64,000 bases of DNA, taken from the NCBI GenBank assembly GCA_035567895.1, contig DATMPC010000013.1, positions 1 to 64,000 of the forward strand, read 5' to 3'. Source of the stretch: Terriglobales bacterium (GTDB taxonomy: Bacteria; Acidobacteriota; Terriglobia; Terriglobales; Acidobacteriaceae). This document shows, one piece after another, positions 35,044-43,832 of the stretch. Below the pieces are notes generated by a model. The model searched no databases and was not told the origin of the DNA. It worked only from the letters and a program-made list of their open reading frames with translations. The position numbers and the translations under genes were made by a program. The number at the start of each line of letters is the position of its first letter. Within the stretch, counting starts at the first letter, position 1.

Positions 35044-36261
35044 TCAGGCGGTTGCTTTCTGCTTCTTGTTGTCGGTCCCCTCTCCGAGCAGTTCTCCAAA
35101 TGGTTTGAGCCCCGTGATGTTGTCGCAGACGATCTTGATTGCTCCCACCACTGGAACAGCAAGGATCAGTCCCATGGCTCCCCAAATCCATCCCCAGATC
35201 ATCAGACCGACCGTTACGGCCAGCGGGTTCAGTTCCAGCCGTCCACCGAGCACCTTGGGGTAAAGAACATTCATCGCGAATACGTGCAACCCAAGAATGA
35301 TCGCTGCGACTAGCAGCAAGCTGCTGCTATGCAGCACCCCCGCACCCGAAGCCACTGGCGGCAAAATAGCGAGAACTATTCCTAAGTACGGAACCAGGCT
35401 TAAGAACCCGCTGATCAGACCTATGAAATAGAAATAAGGCAGATGCAAAAATGCAAAAACGATTGCGCTTGCGACCGCCAGAAACAAGCCAATAACGAAG
35501 TTTCCAACGATGAAGCCCTTCATCATTTCGGAGATCTTGCCTAGCGTTTGATACGCCGCCATCCGCTTCTCGGGCGGAAAGAGACGCACAGCAGACCTTC
35601 TCACGTGCTCCTGCCAGGTAAGCATGAAATAAACGAGGAAAGGTATGAAGGTGATGGTGAGCAGTACTTCACCAAAATTGGCAATCTCCTCGCCCCCCAC
35701 AAACGAAGCAATTCCCCGGTCCTCCTGGACTCTCACTGGAACGGCATTCCGATCCTCAGGCTTGGGCGGAATTACGTTTTGCGCAGATTTGCGAATCTCG
35801 GCCGCATTTTGCTGATATTTCCCAACGAGTTTCTTGATCTCACCGGACATCTTGGGCAGCTGATGTGCGAAGTCCACGGCTCGCTGGTAGAAAAAATAGC
35901 TCAGGCCGTAGAACAGGGCGAAAACCAGCAACACAGCCAGAGCCGAACCCACGCTTCGAGGAATGCGGATTCTTGCGAAGAAGCCAACCAACGGCTCCAA
36001 AATGAACGCGATCAGGATCGAAGTGAAGAGGGTAACCAGGACTAGCTTTGCGACATAGCAAATTGCCAGAATCGCCAGCAGCGTGAGCGTAATTTGCCAA
36101 ATGGTGGCTTTGCGAAGTTCTTCATGTACCTCTTGCACACCCTCTTCGAGATCCGTCAGCTCCGCCGTTGGTTGCGAGACACTAGCCTCATTCTCCACCG
36201 CCATGGGGCTTTGGCGTCCTTGTTGCCTATCTCGCTTTTGCCAGCTCGGCAATGAGGGCAT
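35044..36261 (-). CDS. AI-2E family transporter (PerM/TqsA type)
   Basis: A 405-residue membrane protein with about seven or eight helices. It begins with a polar N-terminus of 55 residues followed by TIWQITLTLLAILAICYVA. Family landmarks are FILEPLVGFFARIRIPRSVG, FIGLISGFLSLVPYLGIVLA and NPLAVTVGLMIWGWIWGAMG. Members export small molecules such as autoinducer-2 or act as Na/H antiporters, so the substrate is open. The ATG at 36261 has GGAGG 7 nt upstream. It is divergent from ruvX, with 50 bp between the starts. Confidence 0.88.
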   Translation of the reverse strand: MPSLPSWQKRDRQQGRQSPMAVENEASVSQPTAELTDLEEGVQEVHEELRKATIWQITLTLLAILAICYVAKLVLVTLFTSILIAFILEPLVGFFARIRIPRSVGSALAVLLVFALFYGLSYFFYQRAVDFAHQLPKMSGEIKKLVGKYQQNAAEIRKSAQNVIPPKPEDRNAVPVRVQEDRGIASFVGGEEIANFGEVLLTITFIPFLVYFMLTWQEHVRRSAVRLFPPEKRMAAYQTLGKISEMMKGFIVGNFVIGLFLAVASAIVFAFLHLPYFYFIGLISGFLSLVPYLGIVLAILPPVASGAGVLHSSSLLLVAAIILGLHVFAMNVLYPKVLGGRLELNPLAVTVGLMIWGWIWGAMGLILAVPVVGAIKIVCDNITGLKPFGELLGEGTDNKKQKATA

Positions 36262-36299
36262 GCTCACGCCTCCGAAGAGGGTAGGATGCGGCGCCCGCC

Positions 36300-36305
36300 T
36301 ATAAT
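36300..36305 (+). promoter_or_regulatory. -10 element directly before ruvX
   Basis: A perfect TATAAT ends 6 nt before the ruvX ATG at 36312, and no ribosome binding site lies between. A transcript from here would start at or within a base of the ATG, so it would be leaderless. The -35 region is poor. Confidence 0.45.
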
Positions 36306-36311
36306 CGCAGC

Positions 36312-36767
36312 ATGACTGCGGGTCAAAATGCCGCTTCCAATGGCGCAGGCCGCATTTTGGGACTCGATGTAGGAGCGCGGCGCATCGGGATCGCCGTCTC
36401 CGATCCTTTGGGCATCACTGCGCAGGGTATTAACACCTTGCACCGCCGCAATCGGCGTCATGATCTGTCTGAGCTGCGAAAGTTCATCGCCGAGTATGGA
36501 ATTCAAGAAATAGTGGTGGGCAATCCGTTGCGAATGAGCGGCCATACTGGAGCCCAGGCAGAGAAGATGGCTGATTTTGCCAGGCATCTTGAAGATTCGT
36601 TCGAGCTTCCTGTTCATCTTTGGGACGAGCGGCTCAGTACCGCCGAAGCTCATCGGCTATTGGATGAGACTGGGATTCGCGACTCACGTCGAAAAGAGGT
36701 CATCGACAAGATGGCGGCAGTGCTGATTTTGCAGTCGTTCCTGGATGCGCGGGCAGCGCAGCGTTAA
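36312..36767 (+). CDS. ruvX: Holliday junction resolvase-like protein RuvX (YqgF)
   Basis: A 151-residue RNase-H-fold nuclease. The first acidic motif is RILGLDVGARRIGIAVSDP (about residues 13-31), then EIVVGNPLRMSG, then HLWDERLSTAEAHR and the final Asp/Lys helix KEVIDKMAAVLILQSFLD. It acts in processing of pre-16S rRNA and is a putative junction resolvase. No ribosome binding site is visible, but a -10 box abuts the start. A long hairpin ends the gene on the right. Confidence 0.93.
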   Translation: MTAGQNAASNGAGRILGLDVGARRIGIAVSDPLGITAQGINTLHRRNRRHDLSELRKFIAEYGIQEIVVGNPLRMSGHTGAQAEKMADFARHLEDSFELPVHLWDERLSTAEAHRLLDETGIRDSRRKEVIDKMAAVLILQSFLDARAAQR

Positions 36768-36770
36768 GAC

Positions 36771-36886
36771 CGGGGAAAGGCGAACACGAAGGTCACCAAG
36801 GAAAAGGCAGAGGTCACGAAGAGAGCGCCTGTCCTCTTCGTGACCTTCGCAGTTGCCTTCGTGACCTTCGTGTTCGCCTTTCCCCG
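36771..36886 (+). terminator. Long nested hairpin between convergent genes
   Basis: Perfect 26-bp arms (36771-36796 and 36861-36886, starting CGGGGAAAGGCGAACACGAA) enclose a second perfect stem (GGTCACGAAGAG / CTCTTCGTGACC, from about 36812 to 36845). It lies between the stops of ruvX and the CRTAC1 gene and can terminate both. No T-tract follows. Confidence 0.85.
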
Positions 36887-36891
36887 AGGCT

Positions 36892-38694
36892 TTATCCTCT
36901 TTTCTTGAACACATCGACTTTAACGATCCCTTGTCCCTCTTTCACGTGAACTACGCGATCGACATCGATGTCTTTCAGCTCATCTATCTGCCCGCTTGGC
37001 CAGCGTATCTGTAGCAGGTCCACTTTGCTCGCTTTGCCCAACCCGAAATGGACGCGAAGGTCGTTTTGGGAAAAATAGCTGCCACCGCTGCGCACCTCAT
37101 CTATTTGCTCTACCGGTTTTTCAACCCTGGGAATGCGCGCTACGCACCTGATGCGTGCGCCAATGCCGCTGCGGTTTGACTTCGTACCTATCGTTCTTAC
37201 TTTGATCCAATGGTTTCCTGTGCTCGAATCACAGCGAATGAGTTGCGGGAGATCATTCACGCAATTCACGACTATGTCGATGTCACCGTCGTTGTCGAAA
37301 TCGCCGAAGGCCGCTCCCCGTGCCGGCGCCGGCGTCGAGATTCCGGGCCCGGCTTGCATTGAGACATCGTCGAAGTGGCCGTTGCGCATATTGCGGTAGA
37401 GCAGCTTACGTTGGGCGTAGGCGGCCTCGGTGCGAAGCTGTTCTACTTCGGGATAGACATGCCCATTGCACACGAGAATGTCTAGCCATCCATCGTTGTC
37501 CATATCGAAGAACCCGCATCCCCAACCGAGATACTTCGTGTTCAGGCCGAGGCCCGCTTGAAATGTAGTGTCGTCGAAGCTGCCGGCGCCAAGATTGCGA
37601 TAGAGCGAATGTGTGTCGCCGGCGAAGTTCGTTTTCACGATGTCGAGATGGCCATCATGATCGTAGTCCCCAGCTGCCACGCCCATGCCAGCCTGAGGCT
37701 TGCCATCAGGGCTCAGCGCGGCTCCGGCGGCAACCGCGATGTCGTCGAAGTGGCCGTTCTTGAGATTGTGAAACAGAGCGCTGGCCGTGGAGTCGTTGGC
37801 CACGTAGATGTCGGGCCAGCCGTCTTCGTCGAAATCGGCGGTGAGCACGCCTAAACCGTATGTACTTGCCGTTTTGGTAATGCCAGACTGCTCCGAAACA
37901 TCCGTGAACGTGCCGTCGCCGTTGTTGTGATAGAGGATATCCTTGCCGCCATTCAGTCCTGGCGGCCCGCAGGCGACCATCACGCCCTTGTAGAGACACG
38001 GACCCGATTCGGGAACAGGCGCTGTCTTTAGATCAAGGTCGATGTAGTTGGCGACGAAGAGATCGAGATGACCATCGCGATCGTAATCGAGAAAGGCACA
38101 GCCGCTATTCCAGCGTGTTATCTTCTGTGTGAGACCGGCCTTTGCGGTTACATCGGTGAACGTGCCGTCGCCGTTGTTGTGATAGAGCGCATTCTGCCCG
38201 TAGTAGCTGATGAATAGATCGTCGTATCCGTCGTTGTCGTAATCGCCGACACAGACGCCCTGGCCCCACCCTGAGCGCGCAAGACCAGCTTTCACGGTTA
38301 CATCGGTAAACGTGCCGTCGCGATTGTTCTTAAAGAGATGACAGGTCGGCTCTTCGCCTTTGGGAAATCCTTCGAGGCGCCAGCCGTTCACTAGAAAGAT
38401 ATCCAGCCATCCATCGTTGTCGTAGTCGTAAAACGCGACTCCGCAGCCGGTCGTTTCCAGGAGATACTTGTTCTTCTTCACTCCTCCGAAGATCGTTTTC
38501 GCGTTCAGCCCGGCTTGCCGCGCGACGTCTACAAAAGAAACTCCGAGCGCACTCGAACTTTCCTTGGCTGCTTCGGACTTCGGAGCGGGTGCGGCCTGGC
38601 TTCGAAGATCCAACGCGCCAAAGATTTGATCGAAGCTCAGAACGAGAGCGGTGCGGCTGAGTGTCTTGAGAAAGTTACGACGGTTGAACTGCAA
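36892..38694 (-). CDS. CRTAC1 family protein with FG-GAP repeats and ASPIC/UnbV domain
   Basis: A 600-residue exported protein. The N-terminus has a twin-arginine signal (FNRRNFLKTLSRTALVLSF), so it is exported folded. Residues about 60-480 hold at least seven FG-GAP/VCBS repeats with the calcium-binding DxDxDG pattern (YDYDNDGWLDIFL, GDYDNDGYDDLFI, LDYDRDGHLDLFV and others), forming a beta-propeller. The last 100 residues form an ASPIC/UnbV domain (GIGARIRCVARIPR ... VHFGLGKASKVDLLQIRWPSG). It likely binds ligand or partner at the surface. It is divergent from the glycosidase gene. Confidence 0.9.
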   Translation of the reverse strand: MQFNRRNFLKTLSRTALVLSFDQIFGALDLRSQAAPAPKSEAAKESSSALGVSFVDVARQAGLNAKTIFGGVKKNKYLLETTGCGVAFYDYDNDGWLDIFLVNGWRLEGFPKGEEPTCHLFKNNRDGTFTDVTVKAGLARSGWGQGVCVGDYDNDGYDDLFISYYGQNALYHNNGDGTFTDVTAKAGLTQKITRWNSGCAFLDYDRDGHLDLFVANYIDLDLKTAPVPESGPCLYKGVMVACGPPGLNGGKDILYHNNGDGTFTDVSEQSGITKTASTYGLGVLTADFDEDGWPDIYVANDSTASALFHNLKNGHFDDIAVAAGAALSPDGKPQAGMGVAAGDYDHDGHLDIVKTNFAGDTHSLYRNLGAGSFDDTTFQAGLGLNTKYLGWGCGFFDMDNDGWLDILVCNGHVYPEVEQLRTEAAYAQRKLLYRNMRNGHFDDVSMQAGPGISTPAPARGAAFGDFDNDGDIDIVVNCVNDLPQLIRCDSSTGNHWIKVRTIGTKSNRSGIGARIRCVARIPRVEKPVEQIDEVRSGGSYFSQNDLRVHFGLGKASKVDLLQIRWPSGQIDELKDIDVDRVVHVKEGQGIVKVDVFKKRG

Positions 38695-38760
38695 TGGGCG
38701 CCTTTGGACGTGTTAGGATTTCTGCCGCTTTTCGAATCATTTAAGCACAAGACACACAGG

Positions 38761-38890
38761 CAACACACGACACGGATCGCACGGATTAGACGGATTACAC
38801 GGATAAATCCTTAATGATTGAAAGACAACCGCATAGACCCTCAAACATCCGTGTAATCCGTCTCATTCGTGCGATCCGTGTCGTGTGTTG
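38761..38890 (+). repeat. Inverted repeat with 44-bp arms around the glycosidase start codon
   Basis: Left arm 38761-38804 and right arm 38847-38890 are complementary except at two positions (both begin or end in CAACACACGACACGGATCG). The 42-nt loop contains ATG 38814. Within the arms the word GGATTACACGG and its variants recur, a simple-repeat type common between genes. The right arm lies inside the coding region of the next gene. Confidence 0.85.
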
Positions 38891-41405
38891 CTTTTTGGTT
38901 CTCCCGGTCTGGGCTCAAAGTCGTGATTCAGTTCAGATCGGCACGCACGAACTCTCGCGTCCCGCGCGCCCATGGGAGTTCCTGGACGCCGTCGGCAAGC
39001 GCGCGGGCCTCTTTGGCAACGAAGCTGGACGCTTCGAGGCTTGGGTCTATCCACTAAAGCTCTTTCGCGACTTCGAAGTCACGTTCGTGCTTGATGACCG
39101 GCGCATCCCCGCCTCTGCACTCGTTCGCAACCTAGTGATGCGTCCGGAAGGACCAACGCTCACTCTCTCCTCAGATTCGTTCAGCGTCAACGAAACCTGG
39201 CTCTTACCGCCGGATGAGAGCGGAGCGATCATTCGCTTCGAAATCAGCACCTGGCAGCCGGTTGCGATCGAGGCATCGTTCACGCGCGATTTTCAACTGA
39301 TGTGGCCCGCGGGGTTAGGCGGAACTTACATGAGTTGGAATCCTGAGCTGCACGCCTTCACGCTGGGGGAAGAAGGCCGGAAATTCTCCGCAGTTGTGGG
39401 ATCCCCGTCAGCCGTTTCGGCAAACCCGGAATTCTCTTCCAATAGCTACGCCAGCACTCGCAGTAGTTTTCGCCTCGACACGATCCCGAAGGGCACAGCA
39501 GTGCGGTACATATTCATCGCCGGGAGCACTACCGGACCGGGCGAAGCGCGCAAGAGTTACGATCGACTCTCGGCCAATCCGGGTGAGCTCTTTTCCGCAG
39601 CGCGCAAATACTACGACGACTACTTGGCCAAGACGCTCTCGGTCGAGCTGCCCGATCCGAAGCTTCAAGCCGCATATGACTGGTCGCGCATCAGTATGAT
39701 TCAGGGATTGGTGGCTAATCCGTTTTTGGGAACGGGGCTGGTCGCTGGCTATCGAAGCTCGGGAGAGACGGCCCGCCCAGGATACGCATGGTTTTTCGGC
39801 CGCGATTCACTCTGGACCGATCTCGCCCTCGATTCGATCGGCGATTTCGCCACCACTCGCACTGCACTCGAGTTCATCGCCAAGTATCAGCGCGCGGATG
39901 GAAAAGTCGAGCACGAGATATCGCAGACCACCAGCCTGGTGGATTGGTGGAAAGGATTTCCATACGGTTTCGCCTCAGCCGACGCAACTCCACTGTTCAT
40001 CATTGCGATGAACGATTACGTCACCTCGTCGAGCGATGTCGGATTTGCCACGGAGCACTGGGACAACGTCTGGCGTGCCTATCAATTCATAAAGTCGACC
40101 TACAACCAGAACGGCCTTCCACGGAACTTTGGTATCGGACATGGCTGGATCGAAGGTGGTCCGCTGCTTCCGGTTGAGACTGAGTCTTACCAGAGCGGTC
40201 TCGTGGCCGCGGCGCTGCAGTCGCTAGTCTCGTTGGCAACTGCGGCCGGAAAGCGGCAGGATGGCGATGCCGTTTCGAAAGATTTCGGCGCGCTGCGAAC
40301 AAAGATCAACGACGCGTTCTGGGACGCAAACGATCGCACCTTGGTCTTCGCCGTGGACCGCGAGAACAAACAGGTGCGCACCCCCACCGTGCTCAGCACT
40401 GCGCCGATGTGGTTCGACGTCTTCGAGGCTCAGAAGGCGAACGCCACTATCGATCACATTGCGAATTGGGATCACGCCGCCGACTGGGGCATGCGCATCA
40501 TCTCAGAGCAGCATCCGCTCTATGGTCCGACCGGCTACCACTTCGGATCGGTCTGGCCGCTCTTTACTGGGTGGGCCGCAGTCGCCGAGTATCGCAACCA
40601 CCGGCCTCTGGAGGCATATGCAAACCTCTACGCGAATTCGTCGCTGGCACTCGATGGACCTCTCGGGCGTGTAACAGAAGTCCTCTCCGGCAGCTATTAC
40701 GAAGGACTCGGTACGTCGTCGCCACACCAGATCTGGTCTTCGGCGATGGTGATCAGCCCCATCGTTCGGGGAATGCTTGGGCTAGCCGTGCATGAGACCA
40801 AGAAAACGATTGATCTAGCTCCACACCTTCCAGCGGCCTGGGATCACCTCGCTCTGCACAGTATTGCGTTCTGCGGCGGACAGGCGGAGATCCTTTACTC
40901 ACGCCGCGACGACGGCGTCCATCTTCAGGTGAAAACGGGCAAGACAGGCGATTGCAACCTGCGGTTCTCTCCATCGTTCAGCAAGCACGCTCGCGTCCGC
41001 GGCGTCACATGGAACGGCAAACCGGCTAAGTACACCGTTGAACCAAATCGGAATGACCAGCACGCTGTGATTTCGCTTCCTTGGTCAAGCGGAGAAGTAG
41101 TCGTTCGCGTGGACGACGATTTTGGGTTACAGGCTGATGAATATCTTCCGTCGCTTGGTTCCGCGAGCGAAAATCTCAAGATATCGCGAGAACAATGGAG
41201 CGCGAATAATCGCGACTTAAAGGTGCGCGTCGCAGGAATCGCCGGCAAACGATATGCATTGCATAGTTATGGCGCAAACATTGCTTTTGTTGATGGTGGA
41301 GAGTTGAAACGACTCGCGAATGGAGTGCAAACCATAGAGATCACCTTCAGCGCTGCCGATCGGCCTGGGCAATACATCGAGCGCGAGATAACCATTCACT
41401 TCTAG
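38814..41405 (+). CDS. Secreted six-hairpin glycosidase (glycogen-debranching-like)
   Basis: An 863-residue exported protein. After a signal peptide ending about at PVWAQ (residue 35), a beta-sandwich domain (about 40-280) is followed by an (alpha/alpha)6 barrel (about 285-640) with GYAWFFGRDSLWTDLALDS, the usual W-FGRD catalytic-acid region of amylo-alpha-1,6-glucosidase-type enzymes. The barrel also has RADGKVEHEISQT and GGPLLPVETESYQSG. A C-terminal beta domain completes it. It probably trims alpha-linked glycans outside the cytoplasm; the exact bond is not predictable. The start codon lies in the loop of an inverted repeat whose right arm encodes the Ile/Arg-rich run NIRVIRLIRAIRVV of the signal peptide. 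Confidence 0.75.
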   Translation: MIERQPHRPSNIRVIRLIRAIRVVCCFLVLPVWAQSRDSVQIGTHELSRPARPWEFLDAVGKRAGLFGNEAGRFEAWVYPLKLFRDFEVTFVLDDRRIPASALVRNLVMRPEGPTLTLSSDSFSVNETWLLPPDESGAIIRFEISTWQPVAIEASFTRDFQLMWPAGLGGTYMSWNPELHAFTLGEEGRKFSAVVGSPSAVSANPEFSSNSYASTRSSFRLDTIPKGTAVRYIFIAGSTTGPGEARKSYDRLSANPGELFSAARKYYDDYLAKTLSVELPDPKLQAAYDWSRISMIQGLVANPFLGTGLVAGYRSSGETARPGYAWFFGRDSLWTDLALDSIGDFATTRTALEFIAKYQRADGKVEHEISQTTSLVDWWKGFPYGFASADATPLFIIAMNDYVTSSSDVGFATEHWDNVWRAYQFIKSTYNQNGLPRNFGIGHGWIEGGPLLPVETESYQSGLVAAALQSLVSLATAAGKRQDGDAVSKDFGALRTKINDAFWDANDRTLVFAVDRENKQVRTPTVLSTAPMWFDVFEAQKANATIDHIANWDHAADWGMRIISEQHPLYGPTGYHFGSVWPLFTGWAAVAEYRNHRPLEAYANLYANSSLALDGPLGRVTEVLSGSYYEGLGTSSPHQIWSSAMVISPIVRGMLGLAVHETKKTIDLAPHLPAAWDHLALHSIAFCGGQAEILYSRRDDGVHLQVKTGKTGDCNLRFSPSFSKHARVRGVTWNGKPAKYTVEPNRNDQHAVISLPWSSGEVVVRVDDDFGLQADEYLPSLGSASENLKISREQWSANNRDLKVRVAGIAGKRYALHSYGANIAFVDGGELKRLANGVQTIEITFSAADRPGQYIEREITIHF

Positions 41406-41511
41406 AAGTGAACGTCTGTCAAGAATCTCAGAGCCTGGCGTCGAAGGACAGGCTACCTTTTAGCTGCAAAGTACTTGACACGATCATCCTCGCTGAAGCA
41501 TTCTCCTTACC

Positions 41512-42150
41512 ATGCAGCAATGCCGCAATCCGCGCAGGCGCAGGTACGTTCCGACGAACCCCGGGGTTGAAGAGCCAGCGCCTCAATCCAGCGACGCGCT
41601 CGACCAGCTCCAGTTCATCCGGCACACGATGGAGAGTGCGACATCGTTTACAGCGGTTCCGGGCTGGGGAACAGTCATCCTTGGCCTGACTGCAGTTGCT
41701 GCTGCGTTGGTGGCCAGCAGTCTGGATTCGCGTGTGACCTGGGTTCTGTTGTGGCTCGGAGAGGCACTGCTCGCCGCAATCATCTCCCTGGTTGGAATGG
41801 TCAAGAAGACGGGAAGTCTGGCGAAGCTTGCCACATCCATACCCGCGCGTAAGTGTGCGCTCAGCCTGGTACCGCCGCTTGCTGCGGGCGGCGTGCTGAC
41901 TTTGATCATGATGGAGCAGCACTTGTACGCGATTCTTCCAGGCATGTGGCTGATGCTATACGGGGTCGCGGTGATTACGGGCGGAGCATTTTCGGTTCGC
42001 GTGGTCCCGGTAATGGGAATCTGCTTCGCCGTCTTTGGAACCATTGCGCTGGCTCTGCCGGCAAGCTGGGCCAATGGAATTATGGCCGCTGGTTTCGGCG
42101 GCTTGCATGTGTTCTTCGGGTTGCTAATCGCTCGGAGACACGGAGGTTAG
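41512..42150 (+). CDS. Five-to-six-helix membrane protein of unknown function
   Basis: A 212-residue protein with a polar N-terminus of about 45 residues that contains LDQLQFIRHTMESATSFTAV, then about six hydrophobic helices. TTGACA at 41475-41480 may be the -35 box of its promoter, but the -10 is poor. This protein type is often paired with a winged-helix regulator in Acidobacteria, and here the stop TAG shares its G with the GTG of the regulator gene. The role is unknown; a regulator-controlled sensor or membrane-stress protein is a guess. Confidence 0.7.
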   Translation: MQQCRNPRRRRYVPTNPGVEEPAPQSSDALDQLQFIRHTMESATSFTAVPGWGTVILGLTAVAAALVASSLDSRVTWVLLWLGEALLAAIISLVGMVKKTGSLAKLATSIPARKCALSLVPPLAAGGVLTLIMMEQHLYAILPGMWLMLYGVAVITGGAFSVRVVPVMGICFAVFGTIALALPASWANGIMAAGFGGLHVFFGLLIARRHGG

Positions 42151-42539
42151 TGAGGTTGCGTCAAGCGAAGTTGAAGTCCAAATCTACTATTCACGAGAAT
42201 GTCCGCTCTTCTGCGCGCGCAATTGCCGTTCACAAGGAAGCGTCTGCCTCGGAGCTCGATCCTGTCATTCACGAGCGCATGCGCCTGGGCATCATCAGCG
42301 CCCTTGCTGTGCGTGACGCACTTACATTTTCGGAGCTGAAGCGCCTGCTCGAGGCTACGGATGGCAATCTGAGCGTCCATGCTCGCAAGCTTGAGGACGC
42401 GCATTACGTGATTTGCACCAAGAGCTTCGAAGGACGGGTTCCGCGTACTGAGTATCGGATCACCTCTGCGGGGCGCAAGGCTCTGGAGCGGTATCTCGAC
42501 CAGATGGAGCAGATCATCCACCAGACTCGCGGTAACTGA
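42150..42539 (+). CDS. Winged-helix transcriptional regulator
   Basis: A 129-residue DNA-binding protein. After a polar N-terminal 45 residues, the domain IHERMRLGIISALAVRDALT, FSELKRLLEATDGNLSVHAR and YRITSAGRKALERYLDQME forms a winged helix of the HTH_34/ArsR-like type. Start GTG 42150 overlaps the upstream stop by one base; TTG 42156, with GGAGG nine nt before it, is the alternative. Being coupled to the membrane protein gene, it probably regulates that operon. Confidence 0.85.
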   Translation: MRLRQAKLKSKSTIHENVRSSARAIAVHKEASASELDPVIHERMRLGIISALAVRDALTFSELKRLLEATDGNLSVHARKLEDAHYVICTKSFEGRVPRTEYRITSAGRKALERYLDQMEQIIHQTRGN

Positions 42540-42636
42540 TTTCCTGCTCCTTCCCGAACGACACCGAGTCGAGTCTTGCATCACTGCCCAAGTCTCGCAC
42601 TCTCAATTATCATTTGTCCGGTCTCCAGCTACTCAC

Positions 42637-42996
42637 ATGAGTGATCGGCGCAAAACCAAAACCACGCCCGCCCTGGAGCGCCGGAAGCGGAACCGGCGCG
42701 CTTTTGCGCGGTGGCCATTTGAGTTTGATGTTCGCTTGAACTGGGGTAAGCAAACCGTGCTTTGCCGTGGATATGAGATTGCAGAAGGCGGGCTTTCATT
42801 AGTCTGCGAGATACCGCTTCCCAAAGAAACCGAGATTGAGGTCGAGTATCGCCTGCGTCCAGATGCCACTCCTGTAGTGGTTAAAGGGATGGTTCGTTAC
42901 GTGGAAGGAGTTCATTTTGGACTCGAATTCCTGAACCTTGGATTGAAAGACCGGCTCTCACTCGTCGAGCACTGCGAGAAGCTGGATCCTGTCTAG
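42637..42996 (+). CDS. PilZ domain protein
   Basis: A 119-residue single-domain protein. The c-di-GMP-binding signature is present as an Arg-rich N-terminal stretch (ERRKRNRRAFARWPF, RxxxR) followed by a GYEIAEGGLSL motif near residues 46-56, matching (D/N)xSxxG loosely; the position of the Asp is Glu here. It probably binds cyclic di-GMP, with affinity uncertain because of that change. It stands alone between the regulator and the membrane-stress trio. Confidence 0.8.
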   Translation: MSDRRKTKTTPALERRKRNRRAFARWPFEFDVRLNWGKQTVLCRGYEIAEGGLSLVCEIPLPKETEIEVEYRLRPDATPVVVKGMVRYVEGVHFGLEFLNLGLKDRLSLVEHCEKLDPV

Positions 42997-43124
42997 TTCT
43001 TCGCTCCGGCAGCAGCTCCACTGCAAGCTCGTTAAGAACTTCAATCCGTTGCAAACACGCCGCTCCAGTCTCACATCCAAGTCACTAGTTCTGAGGAGTC
43101 GCAAAAGACCCGCAGGAGGGTGAA

Positions 43125-43832
43125 ATGGCAGATCCTTTACAAAAGGACGATTTTCTCTATTCGTCAGTAGGCGAGGAGCTGGAAGAGAGTCGTGGGAACG
43201 TGATGGCCTATCAGGCGCTGCGCCAAGATCCCATTCGGAGACGCGCAACATTTTCTGAAATCGATATGGGCTTAGACATCGCCAGCCCGGACCGACAACT
43301 ACCAGAGCACGGAAACTCTCGCCTGAATCGGGCGGCCGAGCAGGTGGGCGGAGCAATGGGAAGAGCAGTTTCACAGGCGCGCAGTGTTCAGGATTCAGCC
43401 TGGCAGCGCCTTCACGTTGTTCGCGATCATGCGCAAGAAGTGGGCAGTTCCGCGGCAGATCGCATTTCCGGTTCAGCGTCTTCACTGGCCGAGGCGGCTG
43501 AACAGCGGGCCCGAAACCTGGCAACGAAAGCTCAGGAGAAAGCTAGCGATCTCATGGACCGATTCGAAGAGCGCGGACGAGCTGCACTCGATGAGGTCGA
43601 TCAGTTAAGCAAAAAGGCCGCTGCGCGTGTCGACCAATTCAAGGAAGAAGTCGAAGAACGTTCGCGGGAATTGCGGATGAAGGCACGGCTCCATGCCGAA
43701 CAGATGCGCATGCGCGGCGAACGCATGATTCAGGAGCATCCCCTAGAAGTCTTGGGCTGCATCGCGGGCGCGGCATTGCTAGCAGGTATTTCACTGCGGA
43801 TTGTGAGGGCTCACAATGCACGTCGTGACTGA
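43125..43832 (+). CDS. Coiled-coil membrane-anchored stress protein (DUF883/YqjD-like)
   Basis: A 235-residue protein with a polar N-terminus, then an Ala/Glu/Arg-rich helical region of about 120 residues like an apolipoprotein (AEQRARNLATKAQEKASDLM and similar). It ends with a tail anchor (HPLEVLGCIAGAALLAGISL), the arrangement of the YqjD/ElaB family of ribosome-associated membrane proteins. GGAGGG lies 4 nt before the ATG. It is the first gene of a three-gene overlapping set with a YqjE-like protein and a short anchor protein. Confidence 0.7.
   Translation: MADPLQKDDFLYSSVGEELEESRGNVMAYQALRQDPIRRRATFSEIDMGLDIASPDRQLPEHGNSRLNRAAEQVGGAMGRAVSQARSVQDSAWQRLHVVRDHAQEVGSSAADRISGSASSLAEAAEQRARNLATKAQEKASDLMDRFEERGRAALDEVDQLSKKAAARVDQFKEEVEERSRELRMKARLHAEQMRMRGERMIQEHPLEVLGCIAGAALLAGISLRIVRAHNARRD

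Noticed and set aside
41853-42149. Upstream extension of the winged-helix regulator frame
   Set aside because: It overlaps the membrane protein gene in another frame; the Arg/Gly-rich translation is not protein-like, and GTG 42150 or TTG 42156 is a better start.
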